Program-made: the position numbers and the translations under genes | Shown: positions 1 through 8,970 of the stretch, piece after piece | Layout of the letters: every line of letters begins with the position of its first letter | Numbering within the stretch: position 1 is the stretch's first letter | The notes under the pieces: model-generated | What the model was told of the DNA's origin: nothing | Seen by the model: the letters and a program-made list of their open reading frames with translations, nothing else | The model's database searches: none | Source: Desulfosarcina widdelii | GTDB taxonomy: Bacteria; Desulfobacterota; Desulfobacteria; Desulfobacterales; Desulfosarcinaceae | Length of the DNA stretch: 64,000 nucleotides | Direction: 5' to 3' | Assembly: GCF_009688965.1 (NCBI RefSeq) | Contig: NZ_AP021875.1 | Location: forward strand, 310,001 to 374,000

Positions 1-301
1 CCTGCTGGGCATACAAAGGCAGGCCGGCGTTGACCCGGCCCACCACCGGCACTTCGACCCAGCGTTGGGTGCCGTCGGTTTGTCCCGTGGGGCCGATGAG
101 GTGAAGGGTGCGGCTGTAGCGGCCCTGGCGCCGAACCACTCCTTTGCGCTCCAGCAGTTTCAGGCGCTGGGAAACGGCCGCATGGCTGATGCCCAGGTCC
201 CGGGCCGCCTGGCGGAGGCTGGGCGCCTTGCCGGTGCGTTGGATGGCGGACTTCAGGTAGTCGACAAGCTGTTTTTGCCCCGGCGTCAGTTGGGTTTCCA
301 C
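1..301 (-). CDS. lexA: LexA-family SOS repressor, C-terminus outside window
   Basis: About 100 codons are present; the gene runs off the left edge. The N-terminal half is a winged helix-turn-helix of LexA type (LTPGQKQLVDYLKSAIQ, then a recognition region around ISHAAVSQRLKLLERKG). It is followed by the linker and the self-cleavage region PVVGRVNAGLP, whose Ala-Gly pair is the expected RecA-stimulated cleavage site. The catalytic Ser and Lys would lie beyond the edge. A GTG start at 301 is chosen because an AGGAG lies 8 nt upstream and the frame is closed by a TAA at 326-328. It would repress DNA-repair genes; nth and xth are transcribed away from it on the other strand. Confidence 0.85.
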   Translation of the reverse strand, partial: METQLTPGQKQLVDYLKSAIQRTGKAPSLRQAARDLGISHAAVSQRLKLLERKGVVRRQGRYSRTLHLIGPTGQTDGTQRWVEVPVVGRVNAGLPLYAQQ

Positions 302-333
302 GGTTTCTTCTCCTGTAGCTTCATTTAAAATGA

Positions 334-361
334 ATTATAGGAGGATGAATGTAAATGTCAA
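334..361 (-). promoter_or_regulatory. Sigma-70 promoter of lexA with possible self-operator
   Basis: On the minus strand a perfect TTGACA (361-356) and a perfect TATAAT (339-334) are separated by 16 bp, placing the start of transcription about 25 nt before the GTG codon of lexA. The -35 box sits inside a direct repeat, TTTACATT-GACA-TTTACATT, which is a natural place for LexA autoregulation. The operator role is inferred; the promoter boxes are seen directly. Confidence 0.7.
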
Positions 362-514
362 TGTAAAGTTTTTTGTATATATATTGATTCACAAATCGGT
401 TGCCCTGCCCGAAACGGCGACGATGGTTGACGATTTCATGGAAAATGTGGCAAGTCGTCTTGAAACTAATTTAGTCAAGCAGATTGCCTGCGGATCCGGA
501 AAGAGACCCTTGTG

Positions 515-1180
515 ATGACCAAAAAGCGCACCTTCGACATCGACCGTTTCGTTGCCGCCATCGAAGCCAACTATCGCCAGTGGAATCCCCCCATTATCAC
601 CTTTATCGCCAATCGCGGGGCCACTCCCTTTGAAGTGCTGGTTTCCACCCTGCTCTCCCTGCGTACCAAGGACGAGGTGACCGGCGAGGCTGCCCGGCGC
701 CTGCTGGACGTGGCCAGGACGCCGGAAGCCATGGTGAAACTGAGGCCCAAAAAGATCGAGGACCTGATCTATCCGGTGGGGTTCTATCCCACCAAGGCCA
801 AACGGCTGCTTTCCATCAGCCGCATCCTGCTGGATCGCTACGGCGGAAATGTGCCGGACACCCTGGAGGAGCTTACCGCGCTGCCCGGCGTGGGCCGCAA
901 GACCGCCAATCTGGTGCTCGTGGAGGGCTTCAAGATTCCGGCCATTTGCGTAGACACCCACGTGCACCGCATCAGCAACCGCATCGGCTACGTGAAGACC
1001 AAAACGCCGGACAAGACTGAACTGGCCCTGCGCAAGAAACTGCCCAAGCGTCACTGGGTGCGCTACAACGAACTGTTGGTGGCCTTCGGGCAGACGCTTT
1101 GCCGGCCCATTTCCCCGTTTTGCAGCCGGTGCCCGGTGAGTGAGATGTGTGCACAAATCGGGGTGGAGCGCCACCGGTGA
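515..1180 (+). CDS. nth: Endonuclease III, base-excision repair
   Basis: DNA glycosylase/AP lyase that removes oxidised pyrimidines. The helix-hairpin-helix LPGVGRKTANLVL carries the catalytic Lys, and the following VDTHVHRISNR carries the catalytic Asp. The C-terminal [4Fe-4S] loop has the exact C-x6-C-x2-C-x5-C spacing (CRPISPFCSRCPVSEMC). At 221 residues it has the usual family length. An ATG at 515 directly follows an in-frame GTG at 512; either may be used, and the Shine-Dalgarno signal is weak (GGAAAGAG). It lies 190 bp from divergent lexA and upstream of a second repair gene, xth, which suggests a repair cluster. Confidence 0.93.
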   Translation: MTKKRTFDIDRFVAAIEANYRQWNPPIITFIANRGATPFEVLVSTLLSLRTKDEVTGEAARRLLDVARTPEAMVKLRPKKIEDLIYPVGFYPTKAKRLLSISRILLDRYGGNVPDTLEELTALPGVGRKTANLVLVEGFKIPAICVDTHVHRISNRIGYVKTKTPDKTELALRKKLPKRHWVRYNELLVAFGQTLCRPISPFCSRCPVSEMCAQIGVERHR

Positions 1181-1182
1181 TG

Positions 1183-1350
1183 CGTGCCCATCCAGAAATG
1201 GCCAATTTGCCCGATATCTTTGTTGCGCGGAAAATTTTATCCTCGAAATATTAACCATATGCACCCCAAGGGCATTTCCTTCGGGCACCTGCGGTAAAAT
1301 TTTTCGTGCGCCTCGATCTCGACCAAATTTGCCTATTTCTGGATGGGCAC
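1183..1350. repeat. 168-bp imperfect palindrome, MITE-like
   Basis: The ends are inverted copies: GTGCCCATCCAGAAAT at the left reappears as ATTTCTGGATGGGCAC at the right, and the match continues inward (CCAATTTG / CAAATTTG, then GCGCGGAAAATTTTATCC / GGTAAAATTTTTCGTGCGC). The whole nth-xth gap can therefore fold into one long hairpin. It has no coding capacity and no other copy in the window. It could be a non-autonomous transposable element with terminal inverted repeats, or a bidirectional terminator and mRNA-stabilising structure. Confidence 0.75.
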
Positions 1351-1415
1351 GGTGTGCCTACTTTACGTAAATGCGGGAGATGCACCGAAAAAATAACAAT
1401 AAAAAGAGGTAACCA

Positions 1416-2204
1416 ATGCCCAAACAGACCATCAAGTTGGTTTCCTGGAACGTAAACGGCTATCGTGCCGCCATGAAAAAGGATTTTCTGGATTCCATCA
1501 AAGCGCTGGATGCGGATATTTTCGGCCTTCAGGAGACCAAGCTCCAGGAGGCGCAGCTCACCAAGGCCATGAAGGAGATCGACGGCTATCAGCCGGCATT
1601 TTCTTTTTCCACGGTGAAAAAGGGCTACAGCGGAGTGGCCGCCTATTCCCGGATGACCCCCAGGGCCGTGCGTAACGGCCTCGGCATTCCGCGTTTCGAC
1701 GATGAAGGCCGCATTGTGGAACTGGAATTCGATGCGTTTACCTTCTTCAATGTCTATTTTCCCAACGGCCAGATGAGTGACGAGCGCCTGCAATACAAGC
1801 TGGATTTCTACGAAGCCTTTTTCGAATATACCGAGGCGCTGCGCAAGGAGGGCAAGAGCCTGATCATTACCGGCGATTTTAACACGGCTCACAACGAAAT
1901 CGATCTGAAGAACCCCGGCCCCAATTCCGACCGTTCCGGATTTCTGCCCATCGAGCGCCAGTGGATCGACCGCATTGTCGATATGGGTTACGTGGACACC
2001 TTCCGCCACCTGTATCCCGAAACCGTGAAGTACTCCTGGTGGACCTACCGCTTCAACGCCCGCAAGAACAACGCCGGCTGGCGCATCGACTATTTTTTCG
2101 TTACCGGTGACATGATCGACAGGGGGTGGGTCAAGGACGCCTTCATCGACAACGATATTTTCGGGTCGGATCATTGTCCGGTGGGGCTTATATTAGAAAT
2201 ATGA
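1416..2204 (+). CDS. xth: Exodeoxyribonuclease III
   Basis: Mg-dependent AP endonuclease and 3'-5' exonuclease of the exonuclease-endonuclease-phosphatase fold, 262 residues. Recognisable active-site blocks in order are SWNVNGYRA (Asn), LQETKLQ (metal-binding Glu), NVYFPNGQ, ITGDFNTAHNEIDL (Asp and Asn), YSWWTYR, GWRIDYFFV and the terminal SDHCPV (catalytic Asp-His). The start at 1416 follows AGAGGTAACC. It completes Nth-initiated repair by processing AP sites and 3' blocks, which fits its position after nth. The next gene begins 11 bp downstream. Confidence 0.94.
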   Translation: MPKQTIKLVSWNVNGYRAAMKKDFLDSIKALDADIFGLQETKLQEAQLTKAMKEIDGYQPAFSFSTVKKGYSGVAAYSRMTPRAVRNGLGIPRFDDEGRIVELEFDAFTFFNVYFPNGQMSDERLQYKLDFYEAFFEYTEALRKEGKSLIITGDFNTAHNEIDLKNPGPNSDRSGFLPIERQWIDRIVDMGYVDTFRHLYPETVKYSWWTYRFNARKNNAGWRIDYFFVTGDMIDRGWVKDAFIDNDIFGSDHCPVGLILEI

Positions 2205-2215
2205 GGAAACCGTAG

Positions 2216-2986
2216 ATGCCAACGCTAAAAATAAACAATCTGGATACCTACTACGAAATCAGCGGAGAGGGGGAGACTGTCGTGCTGCTGCACAACGGCT
2301 TTTCCTGCGGCATGATGTGGGAAGAGGTCGCTCCGATGCTGGTAGAGGGTGGTTTCCGGGTGCTGGTCTATGACCGCCGCGGATATGGTCGATCCGATGG
2401 CGGCGCCGACTTTGCCGACCACTACGTAAGTATGACTTTTCGCCGGGAAAGCATGGCAGCGCTGGCCGAACTGCTCGATCATCTGAAAATTGACCGCGTT
2501 CACCTTGTCGGCCAGTGTGAAGGAGGCGTTGTGGGCGCGGACTATGCCGTGGATTATCCGGATCGGGTGCGGAGCCTGGTCGCCGCCAGCACCCTGTGTC
2601 ACAGCCTCATCTCCATGGAAGAATTCAATCGTAGAAAACTGCCGCCGACCTTTGACGACCTCGACCCGAAACTGCAGAAGAAATACCTTCGCTGGCACGG
2701 TCTCAAACGGGGACGGATTTTTTACGACATCTGCGCCCGGGGCGGCGGCTGTTACGGGCAAACCGGCGATTTCGACCTACGGCCGACCCTCTCCAGGGTG
2801 ACGGTTCCGACCCTGGTGATGTATCCGGATCGGGGCTATTTTTTCGATGTGGAGCAGGGTGTCGCCTTCTATCGTCACTTGAGCAAAGGGGAACTGCTGG
2901 TGTTTCCAAAATGCGGCCACAACATCTTTGAGCACTACCCACAGCTTTATGCCCGCCAGGTCATGGCCTTCATCAACCGGCATTAA
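2216..2986 (+). CDS. Alpha/beta-fold hydrolase with a Cys at the nucleophile position
   Basis: 256-residue single-domain alpha/beta hydrolase without signal peptide. The oxyanion region HNGFSCG is at about 26-32, a Tyr-Asp-Arg-Arg-Gly-Tyr-Gly-Arg-Ser block at 52-60, the acid Asp probably in VPTLVMYPDRG and the catalytic His in KCGHNIFEHYP. The nucleophile elbow reads GQCEGG, so residue 101 is Cys (TGT at 2516-2518) where this family normally has Ser. Dienelactone hydrolases use such a Cys, but the rest of the sequence resembles proline iminopeptidase/esterase-like hydrolases. GAGG upstream of the ATG supports this start; it probably shares a transcript with xth. Substrate unknown. Confidence 0.8.
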   Translation: MPTLKINNLDTYYEISGEGETVVLLHNGFSCGMMWEEVAPMLVEGGFRVLVYDRRGYGRSDGGADFADHYVSMTFRRESMAALAELLDHLKIDRVHLVGQCEGGVVGADYAVDYPDRVRSLVAASTLCHSLISMEEFNRRKLPPTFDDLDPKLQKKYLRWHGLKRGRIFYDICARGGGCYGQTGDFDLRPTLSRVTVPTLVMYPDRGYFFDVEQGVAFYRHLSKGELLVFPKCGHNIFEHYPQLYARQVMAFINRH

Positions 2987-3219
2987 CAGCGCATACCAGC
3001 TTGTCGCACCACCGTCCTGCAGAGGTGTCTGAATAATAATTATCGTTCATTTTTTGTTCTCTTAAAAAGCAGTTGACGGATGCCCAGTCGAAATGGCAGG
3101 TATAGGGCAGACCCATTCCTTTTCTTTTTCCTATTGAAAACGAAAATCGAGCCTGAACGGATCGCTCCAGACAGGAGCTGCGCGAATCAGACCTCGCACA
3201 GGAACGCAACGGGGGGAGA

Positions 3220-3789
3220 ATGAAAAACGACTATATCGACGAACTGATACAGGCGGTGACCCGGGTTGTGAGCCCGAACGCGCCCTTGTTGAAAGATGTT
3301 CTGGTGATCGGTGGAATGCCGGAACCCACCCAGAACCTGCGATACCTGAGTTACAACCGCCACACCACCATGGAGCACGGCTGCAGCTGTGAATTTTCCG
3401 CCGTGGCAGTGATCAACAATCGAAGGGCCCGGGAGTGGCAGTTGGTAGGAACGTCGAAAAAAATCAGTGGGTGGGTGTTTTCCAGCCGTTGGACCCGCAA
3501 TCCGCTGGACCTTTTTCTGAACAATCTCAGATGCGACCCGTCGGTCATCGAAGTCCTGGCAGAGGCCGACGGCGCCTATACCCTGCTCGGAATACTCACC
3601 ATGAGCGATTTTCTGACTTCAAGTCCGGCACAACGCTCCGAGCAGTATATCTGTCCGGTTGTCGCAATACCGGGAATGGATGCCGATGCCCTGCAAACCG
3701 TAAAAGCGTTCGAAGCGGCCAACCGGATTCAAAAATCGGGCTTTATCGGCCTGCAGCTATACCGCAAGCGGGGAAGCCTGATGGTGTGA
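3220..3789 (+). CDS. Hypothetical protein, 189 residues
   Basis: I do not recognise the family. The protein is soluble, with no signal peptide or membrane segment, and mixed alpha/beta character. A Cys-rich turn HGCSCEF is near residue 52 and two Trp-rich stretches (REWQLVGTSKKISGW) follow. The ATG at 3220 has a strong purine-rich ribosome site (GGGGGGAGA) just upstream, and codon use resembles neighbouring genes, so it is likely real. It converges on ftsY across a palindromic repeat. Confidence 0.6.
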   Translation: MKNDYIDELIQAVTRVVSPNAPLLKDVLVIGGMPEPTQNLRYLSYNRHTTMEHGCSCEFSAVAVINNRRAREWQLVGTSKKISGWVFSSRWTRNPLDLFLNNLRCDPSVIEVLAEADGAYTLLGILTMSDFLTSSPAQRSEQYICPVVAIPGMDADALQTVKAFEAANRIQKSGFIGLQLYRKRGSLMV

Positions 3790-3800
3790 AAACAAAAAAA

Positions 3801-3909
3801 GGATTCAAGGGGTCGTGGGGTCAAGGAGTCAAGTGAACGACGACCTCGAACCCATGTTCGTTCCGTTCGTTTCACTGGACCCCTCGAATCCTTGAATCCT
3901 TGAACCCTT
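3801..3909. repeat. 8-bp-period inverted repeat (GGATTCAAG family) between convergent genes
   Basis: The left arm reads as degenerate 8-mers (AAGGGGTC, GTGGGGTC, AAGGAGTC) and the right arm as their inverse (CCTCGAAT, CCTTGAAT, CCTTGAAC). About 30 bp separate the arms. The element fills the gap between the hypothetical gene and ftsY and could act as a two-way terminator. The same family occurs at 23374, 27055, 32625 and 38390, and inside the deacetylase gene at 59600. Confidence 0.75.
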
Positions 3910-3912
3910 CGT

Positions 3913-5046
3913 TTAAAACAACGCCTCGACAAACTGCTTGGGATCGAAAGGCTGCAGATCCTCTACCCCTTCACCCACCCCGATATATTTCAACGGGATG
4001 TTCAGTTCCGAACAGATGCTGACCACGATGCCGCCTTTGGCCGTTCCGTCCAGCTTGGTCAGGGCGATGCCGGTGATCCCTAAGGCTTCGTTGAACATCT
4101 TGGCCTGGGAAAGGGCGTTCTGGCCGGTGGTGGCGTCCAGCACCAGCAGCACTTCGTGGGGAGCATCGGGGAGGCGTTTGGACAGGGTGCGCTGGATCTT
4201 TTTGATCTCTTCCATCAGGTTGACCTTGGTGTGGAGGCGTCCGGCGGTGTCCACATAGACCGTGTCCGCACCCCGGGAAATGGCGGCTTCGATCCCGTCG
4301 TAGGCCACGGCGGCCGGGTCGGCATTGTCCTTGTGACGGACGATCTCGGCGCCGGCCCGTTCGGCCCAGATGGATATCTGCTCGATGGCGGCAGCCCGGA
4401 AGGTGTCGGCGGCGGCAATCAGCACCTTGCGGCCCTTTTTGGATTCGTGGGCGGCCAGTTTGCCGATGGTGGTGGTCTTGCCCACCCCGTTGACCCCGAC
4501 CACCATGACCACATGGGGTTTGGCGGCTGCCTCGGGGACCGGTTCGGGCAGAGCGTCGAAATAGGCCAGAATCTCCTCTTTCAGCACCCGTTTCAATTCC
4601 CCGGCGCCCGCAATCCGTGAGCGCTTGCCGGAGATGCGCTCCATGATGTCCATGGTTGTCTGGACACCCATGTCGGAAGTGATCAGCAGTTCTTCCAGAT
4701 CTTCGATCATGTCGTCATCGACGATCTTTTTCCCCAGAAACAGCTCGTCGATGTCGGTGGTCAGAATTCTGCGGGTTTTGGACAGGCCGGATTTCAGGCG
4801 TGCGAACAGGCCCGGGGCTTTTTTTTCGGCAGGGCCGTTATCCTTTTCGGGCTCGAGATCCGGGGCATCCTGCACTTCGGCATCGGGTTCGTCCGCTGCG
4901 GTGGAAAAATCATCGGAGGAGGGCTCTTCCCCGGCGGCTTCATTTTCGATGGCTTCGTCCGCCGAGGACGCATCCAGCGATTCTTCCTCGATTTTCTCCG
5001 GTGGTTCGGTTTTCTCTTTTTTCTTCTTCAGCCATTTAAAAGCCAT
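3913..5046 (-). CDS. ftsY: Signal recognition particle receptor FtsY
   Basis: SRP-GTPase that docks ribosome-SRP complexes at the membrane; 377 residues. A basic start (MAFKWLKKKK) is followed by an acidic A-domain to about residue 75. The NG domain then has the P-loop GVNGVGKTT (184-192), DTFRAAA, DTAGR (266-270) and the guanine-specificity motif TKLDGTAKGG. The final GEGVEDLQPFDPKQFVEALF is typical of FtsY. It starts 11 bp after the smc stop codon, so the two genes probably form one transcript. Confidence 0.95.
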   Translation of the reverse strand: MAFKWLKKKKEKTEPPEKIEEESLDASSADEAIENEAAGEEPSSDDFSTAADEPDAEVQDAPDLEPEKDNGPAEKKAPGLFARLKSGLSKTRRILTTDIDELFLGKKIVDDDMIEDLEELLITSDMGVQTTMDIMERISGKRSRIAGAGELKRVLKEEILAYFDALPEPVPEAAAKPHVVMVVGVNGVGKTTTIGKLAAHESKKGRKVLIAAADTFRAAAIEQISIWAERAGAEIVRHKDNADPAAVAYDGIEAAISRGADTVYVDTAGRLHTKVNLMEEIKKIQRTLSKRLPDAPHEVLLVLDATTGQNALSQAKMFNEALGITGIALTKLDGTAKGGIVVSICSELNIPLKYIGVGEGVEDLQPFDPKQFVEALF

Positions 5047-5057
5047 GGCATTCCCTT

Positions 5058-8000
5058 TTATGCGGCCGTCAGTTCAGCGGTGTTCTTCTCATTTCCCAGG
5101 TTGACCGATACCACCTTCGACAGGCCTTTTTGTTCCATGGTGATGCCGAAAAGCATGTCGGCAAATTCCATGCTGTTCTTGTTGTGGGTAATCATGATAA
5201 TCTGAGACTTCTCGCCGATCACCTTCATCAAATTGTTGAAGCGCCCGACATTGGCGTCGTCCAATGGCGCGTCGATCTCGTCCATGAGACAGAAAGAGGC
5301 CGGCCGGAGCAGAAAAATGGAAAAAATGAAACTGATGGCCGACAAAGCCTTTTCGCCGCCGGAGAGCAGGCTCATGCGGGACAGCTTCTTTCCCGGCGGG
5401 TGCACCATGAATTCCACGCCGGTTTCCAGAGGCTCGTCCGGACGGGTCAGTTCCAGGCGGGCGGTGCCGCCTTCGAACAACCGCGGAAAGACCTCTTGCA
5501 GTTTTTCGTTGATGCGCTCGAAGGTGTCCAGAAAACGCTCCTGGGTGATGCGGTTGATCTTGCGAATTACCTTGTGCAGCCCTTCGATGGCCTTGAGTAG
5601 ATCGTCGCGCTGCTCGCACAGAAAATCGTAGCGTTCTTTCTGCTCCTCGAACTCCCGGATGGCCTCCAGGTTCACGTCGCCAATGTTTACAATTTTCTCG
5701 CGAATGGAGGCAAGGGCTTTTTCCAGTTCTTCGGGGCGCTGTCCTGCAGATTCATCGGATGAGTCCTGGCCGGTTTTCAGTTCGGCGATGGCGCAGTGGT
5801 AGGCTTCCTGGCAGCGGTTTTCCAGGTTTTCACGCTTGATGCGTTTTTCGGCCAGATCCATCTCCAGCACTCGGATCTTCTGATGAAGCGATTCCCGCTG
5901 GGTCTGGATTTGGGAGGCCTGCTCGTCGTTTTCCTTCAAGCGGGCATCGATGTCGCCAAACTCCTTTTCGTCGGCGTTCAGACGGCTTTCCAACTCCTTG
6001 AGGGCCTCGTAGTGGGCGGACAGATCCCGCTGGGCGATTTCCCGGCGCTTGGCGGCGCCGTCGATGCGCTGCTTTTTGGCGTCGATATCCTGGGTAAGCT
6101 GCTCCAGGCGGCGGATGCCGTCGCTCTGAAAATCCTTCAGCCGGCGAAGGGTGCCGGTACAGTTTTCCAGGTTGGCCGTGGACGAGGTGAGTTGGAGCTT
6201 CAGGTCGACGATGCGCTGGTTGAACGCTTCCAGTTCCCTGGCGGTCTCGTCGATGCGGGCCGACGCGCGCGCCACCTCTTCCTGGGATTCGGCCACATTG
6301 CCGGCGATGGTTTCCAAAAGGGCATTGTAGCGTTCGATCTCTTCGTCCAGGTCCATCTCCTCGCCCATGAGCTGTTCCTGCTCGAGACGTACGATTTCCA
6401 GGTGGCGGCGGGCACTTTTTAAGTCTTCGTCGGCACGATACAGGGCCTTTTCCGCTTCCATGGCATCCTGTTCGGCGTCCTGCTTTTCGGCGATGGTTTC
6501 CTGCAGCTCTTTTTCCAGCCCCCGAACCCGGGTCTCCATTTCCGCCTGGGTATTGCGGGCTTCTTCAAGCTGGTTGTTCAGTTGGGCGCATTGTTCGGTC
6601 AGCGCCTTGATTTCCTGTTTTTTGGCCAGAATGCCGGACAGCTTGTCCGGGCTGCCGCCAATCATCACCCCCTGGTGGGAAAGCAGGTCCCCGCTCCGGG
6701 TGACCACACTCTGGACCCGGCCATTGCGCTGGAACAACTCCCGGGCCGAATCCAGGGTTTCGGTCACCGCCACGTGTCCCAGCAGGGCTTCGGCGACCGG
6801 TCCGTATCCATCTTTGACGCGGATGTGATTCAACAGCCGGCGTTCGGGTTCCGGCCGTTTTTCCGGGCGGTCGTCCATGGTGCGCAGGTTGCCCACGGGA
6901 ATGAATCCGCAGCGCCCGGACCGGGCCTGCTGCAGGTATTCGATGGCGCCGGTGCCGGCGGACTGGTCCTGCACCAGGATATATTGCAGCGATTCGCCCA
7001 GGGCCGCTTCGACGGCGGTTTCGTAGGTCGGCGCCGGGTCCAGGACATCCGCCAGAAGCCCGACGATACCGGTCGGCGGTTGTGGCGTCCCGTCCGACTG
7101 CGCTGGCTGACGGGCGGCCTGGAGCACGGCCTTGACACCGTCTTTGTACCAGTCCAGGTTGGCCTCCATCTTTTTGAGCGTGGCCAGGCTGGATCGGGCC
7201 TTGTTGCGTTCCATGTCCAGTGTCTGTGCGGTTTTGACCTGGGTGGAAAGCGAGGCGATGGCTTCGTCCAGGTTCTGCTTTACGGACTTGATCCGGTCAT
7301 CGAGTTCCCGGATTTCGTTTTTGATGCGGCGCGATTCGGCATCGGCGGTTTCCCGCCTTTGCGTGGTTTCCCTTACGGTCTTGTCGGCCAGCAGAACCTC
7401 TTCGTCGGTGCGCTGCAGCCGACGCTTGAGGTTTTCGCGGTTGTTGGCCGCATTCTGATGGGTGTTTTTGGTCCGGGCCTCTTCGGCCACCATCTCCATC
7501 AGTTTGCTTTTCCCGGATTCCAGGTCCCGGTTCAGGCTGTCGAGGCGTTCGCGCAAGTTTGCGGAATCGGTGTTTTCCCGGGCAATGGTGGTTTTGACCT
7601 CCGCGATTTTCCCAGTAAGATCTTGATGCTGTTGCTGAACCCCGTCGATTTCTGACCGGATGGTGTCGTTTTTGGCCTCCAGATCGGTTCTGGCAGTCTC
7701 CAGTTCCCCGATTTCGACCGACAGCCGCTCCCGTTCGGTCTTCATGTGGGCCAGCTCGGCTTCCAGGCGGTCGATGGTGCGCTGGATTTCGAATTTCCGG
7801 GATTTTTGGGCGGCGATGTCCCGATCCTTCTCGCTGCGCCGCATCTTGATCGCTTCGATGGCCGCATCGATCTGCTTGAGACGGGTGGACTGACCGATAT
7901 CGTCGTCCTTCATGGATTGGAGCAGGGCGCCGGCTTCGTCCATCTGCCTGCCCAGTTCCGCATCGCGGTGGCACAACAGGCGGATGTCGATCTCGCGCGC

Positions 8001-8672
8001 TTCGGCCTTGAGGCGTTTGAAGCGAGAGGCTTTGCGGGCTTGGCGCTTGAGGCCGTTCATCTGGCGGTCGATTTCGGTGATGATGTCCTTGACCCGCATC
8101 AGGTTCTGGTTGGTGGCGTCCACTTTGCGCAGGGCTTCGGTCTTGCGCATCTTGTAGCGGGTGACGCCGGCGGCCTCCTCGATAAAAACCCGGCGTTCGT
8201 CCGGTCCGGCGTCGGTGATGGCGCCGATGTTGCCCTGCTGGATGACCGCGTAGGTGCGGGAGCCCACACCGCTGCCCATGAAAATGTTGTGGATATCTTT
8301 GAGACGGCAGGGCTGCTTGTTGATCAGGTAGGCAGTTTCGCCGCTGCGGTACAGGCGGCGGGTCACCATCACTTCGCTGAAATCCCGGAACTCTTCGGGC
8401 ATGCTGCCGTTGTCGTTGACCAGGGTCAGGGAGACTTCGGCCATGTTCAACGGCGGCTTGCCGCTGGCGCCGGAAAAAATGATGTCTTCCTTGCTCTTGC
8501 CGCGAAGCTGTTTGAGGCTCTGTTCGCCCATGACCCAGCGCAGGGCGTCCACGACATTGCTTTTGCCGCATCCGTTGGGTCCGACCACCGCGCAGATTCC
8601 GGGCGGAAAGGCGATGCTGGCTTTTTCGAAAAACGATTTGAAACCGATAATGTCCAGTTTTTTCAGTTTCAT
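5058..8672 (-). CDS. smc: Chromosome segregation ATPase SMC
   Basis: Condensin-type ATPase that compacts and segregates the chromosome with ScpA/ScpB. With the start at 8672 (MKLKKLDIIGFKSF, the usual family start) it has 1204 residues. A GTG 27 bp upstream would add nine residues and looks less likely. Walker A GPNGCGKSN is at 31-39. Two long coiled-coil arms (repeated LE, EEL, RL patterns) flank a hinge near residues 500-650. The C-terminal head has the ABC signature LSGGEKALSA and Walker B FCLMDEIDAPLDD. The protein appears complete. It is upstream of and close to ftsY. Confidence 0.95.
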   Translation of the reverse strand: MKLKKLDIIGFKSFFEKASIAFPPGICAVVGPNGCGKSNVVDALRWVMGEQSLKQLRGKSKEDIIFSGASGKPPLNMAEVSLTLVNDNGSMPEEFRDFSEVMVTRRLYRSGETAYLINKQPCRLKDIHNIFMGSGVGSRTYAVIQQGNIGAITDAGPDERRVFIEEAAGVTRYKMRKTEALRKVDATNQNLMRVKDIITEIDRQMNGLKRQARKASRFKRLKAEAREIDIRLLCHRDAELGRQMDEAGALLQSMKDDDIGQSTRLKQIDAAIEAIKMRRSEKDRDIAAQKSRKFEIQRTIDRLEAELAHMKTERERLSVEIGELETARTDLEAKNDTIRSEIDGVQQQHQDLTGKIAEVKTTIARENTDSANLRERLDSLNRDLESGKSKLMEMVAEEARTKNTHQNAANNRENLKRRLQRTDEEVLLADKTVRETTQRRETADAESRRIKNEIRELDDRIKSVKQNLDEAIASLSTQVKTAQTLDMERNKARSSLATLKKMEANLDWYKDGVKAVLQAARQPAQSDGTPQPPTGIVGLLADVLDPAPTYETAVEAALGESLQYILVQDQSAGTGAIEYLQQARSGRCGFIPVGNLRTMDDRPEKRPEPERRLLNHIRVKDGYGPVAEALLGHVAVTETLDSARELFQRNGRVQSVVTRSGDLLSHQGVMIGGSPDKLSGILAKKQEIKALTEQCAQLNNQLEEARNTQAEMETRVRGLEKELQETIAEKQDAEQDAMEAEKALYRADEDLKSARRHLEIVRLEQEQLMGEEMDLDEEIERYNALLETIAGNVAESQEEVARASARIDETARELEAFNQRIVDLKLQLTSSTANLENCTGTLRRLKDFQSDGIRRLEQLTQDIDAKKQRIDGAAKRREIAQRDLSAHYEALKELESRLNADEKEFGDIDARLKENDEQASQIQTQRESLHQKIRVLEMDLAEKRIKRENLENRCQEAYHCAIAELKTGQDSSDESAGQRPEELEKALASIREKIVNIGDVNLEAIREFEEQKERYDFLCEQRDDLLKAIEGLHKVIRKINRITQERFLDTFERINEKLQEVFPRLFEGGTARLELTRPDEPLETGVEFMVHPPGKKLSRMSLLSGGEKALSAISFIFSIFLLRPASFCLMDEIDAPLDDANVGRFNNLMKVIGEKSQIIMITHNKNSMEFADMLFGITMEQKGLSKVVSVNLGNEKNTAELTAA

Positions 8673-8970
8673 GGCTGCCTGGCTCCAAGCCGCCTTCACC
8701 GCCGCTCTTTTTTGCGGTTAAGCGAATGGTGCGGTTTTACAGTTGAGTTGTTGAATTTAATAAGGTGAATGCCGCCAAGGGCTGTAATGGGCCACTAATT
8801 ATCATCAAGGCAGTGGCGTTGTAAAGTGGAAAAGCACAATTTGGGGTGGGATAAAATGGTTGTGGATACCATATATGGTGTTTATAAACTGGTTTCCGGA
8901 TGTTGCGTGACGGCTGGATTGACAGGGCATTTCGTTATTACGGTGAAACCGAACTGTTGCTGATCGAGGT
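8673..8970. other. Non-coding gap upstream of smc with a 12-bp palindrome
   Basis: No gene is seen in this stretch, which is AT-richer than its flanks. It contains the perfect palindrome ACCATATATGGT (8868-8879), a possible operator lying between the end of the GGDEF gene and the start of smc. No clear -35/-10 pair was found. Confidence 0.3.

Noticed and set aside
3064..3120. TTGACG upstream of the hypothetical gene as a promoter
   Set aside because: The only -10-like sequence (TATAGG) is 22 bp away, too far for sigma-70.
7297..8688. 463-codon alternative frame on the same strand as smc
   Set aside because: Arg/Pro/His-rich frame-shifted shadow of smc.
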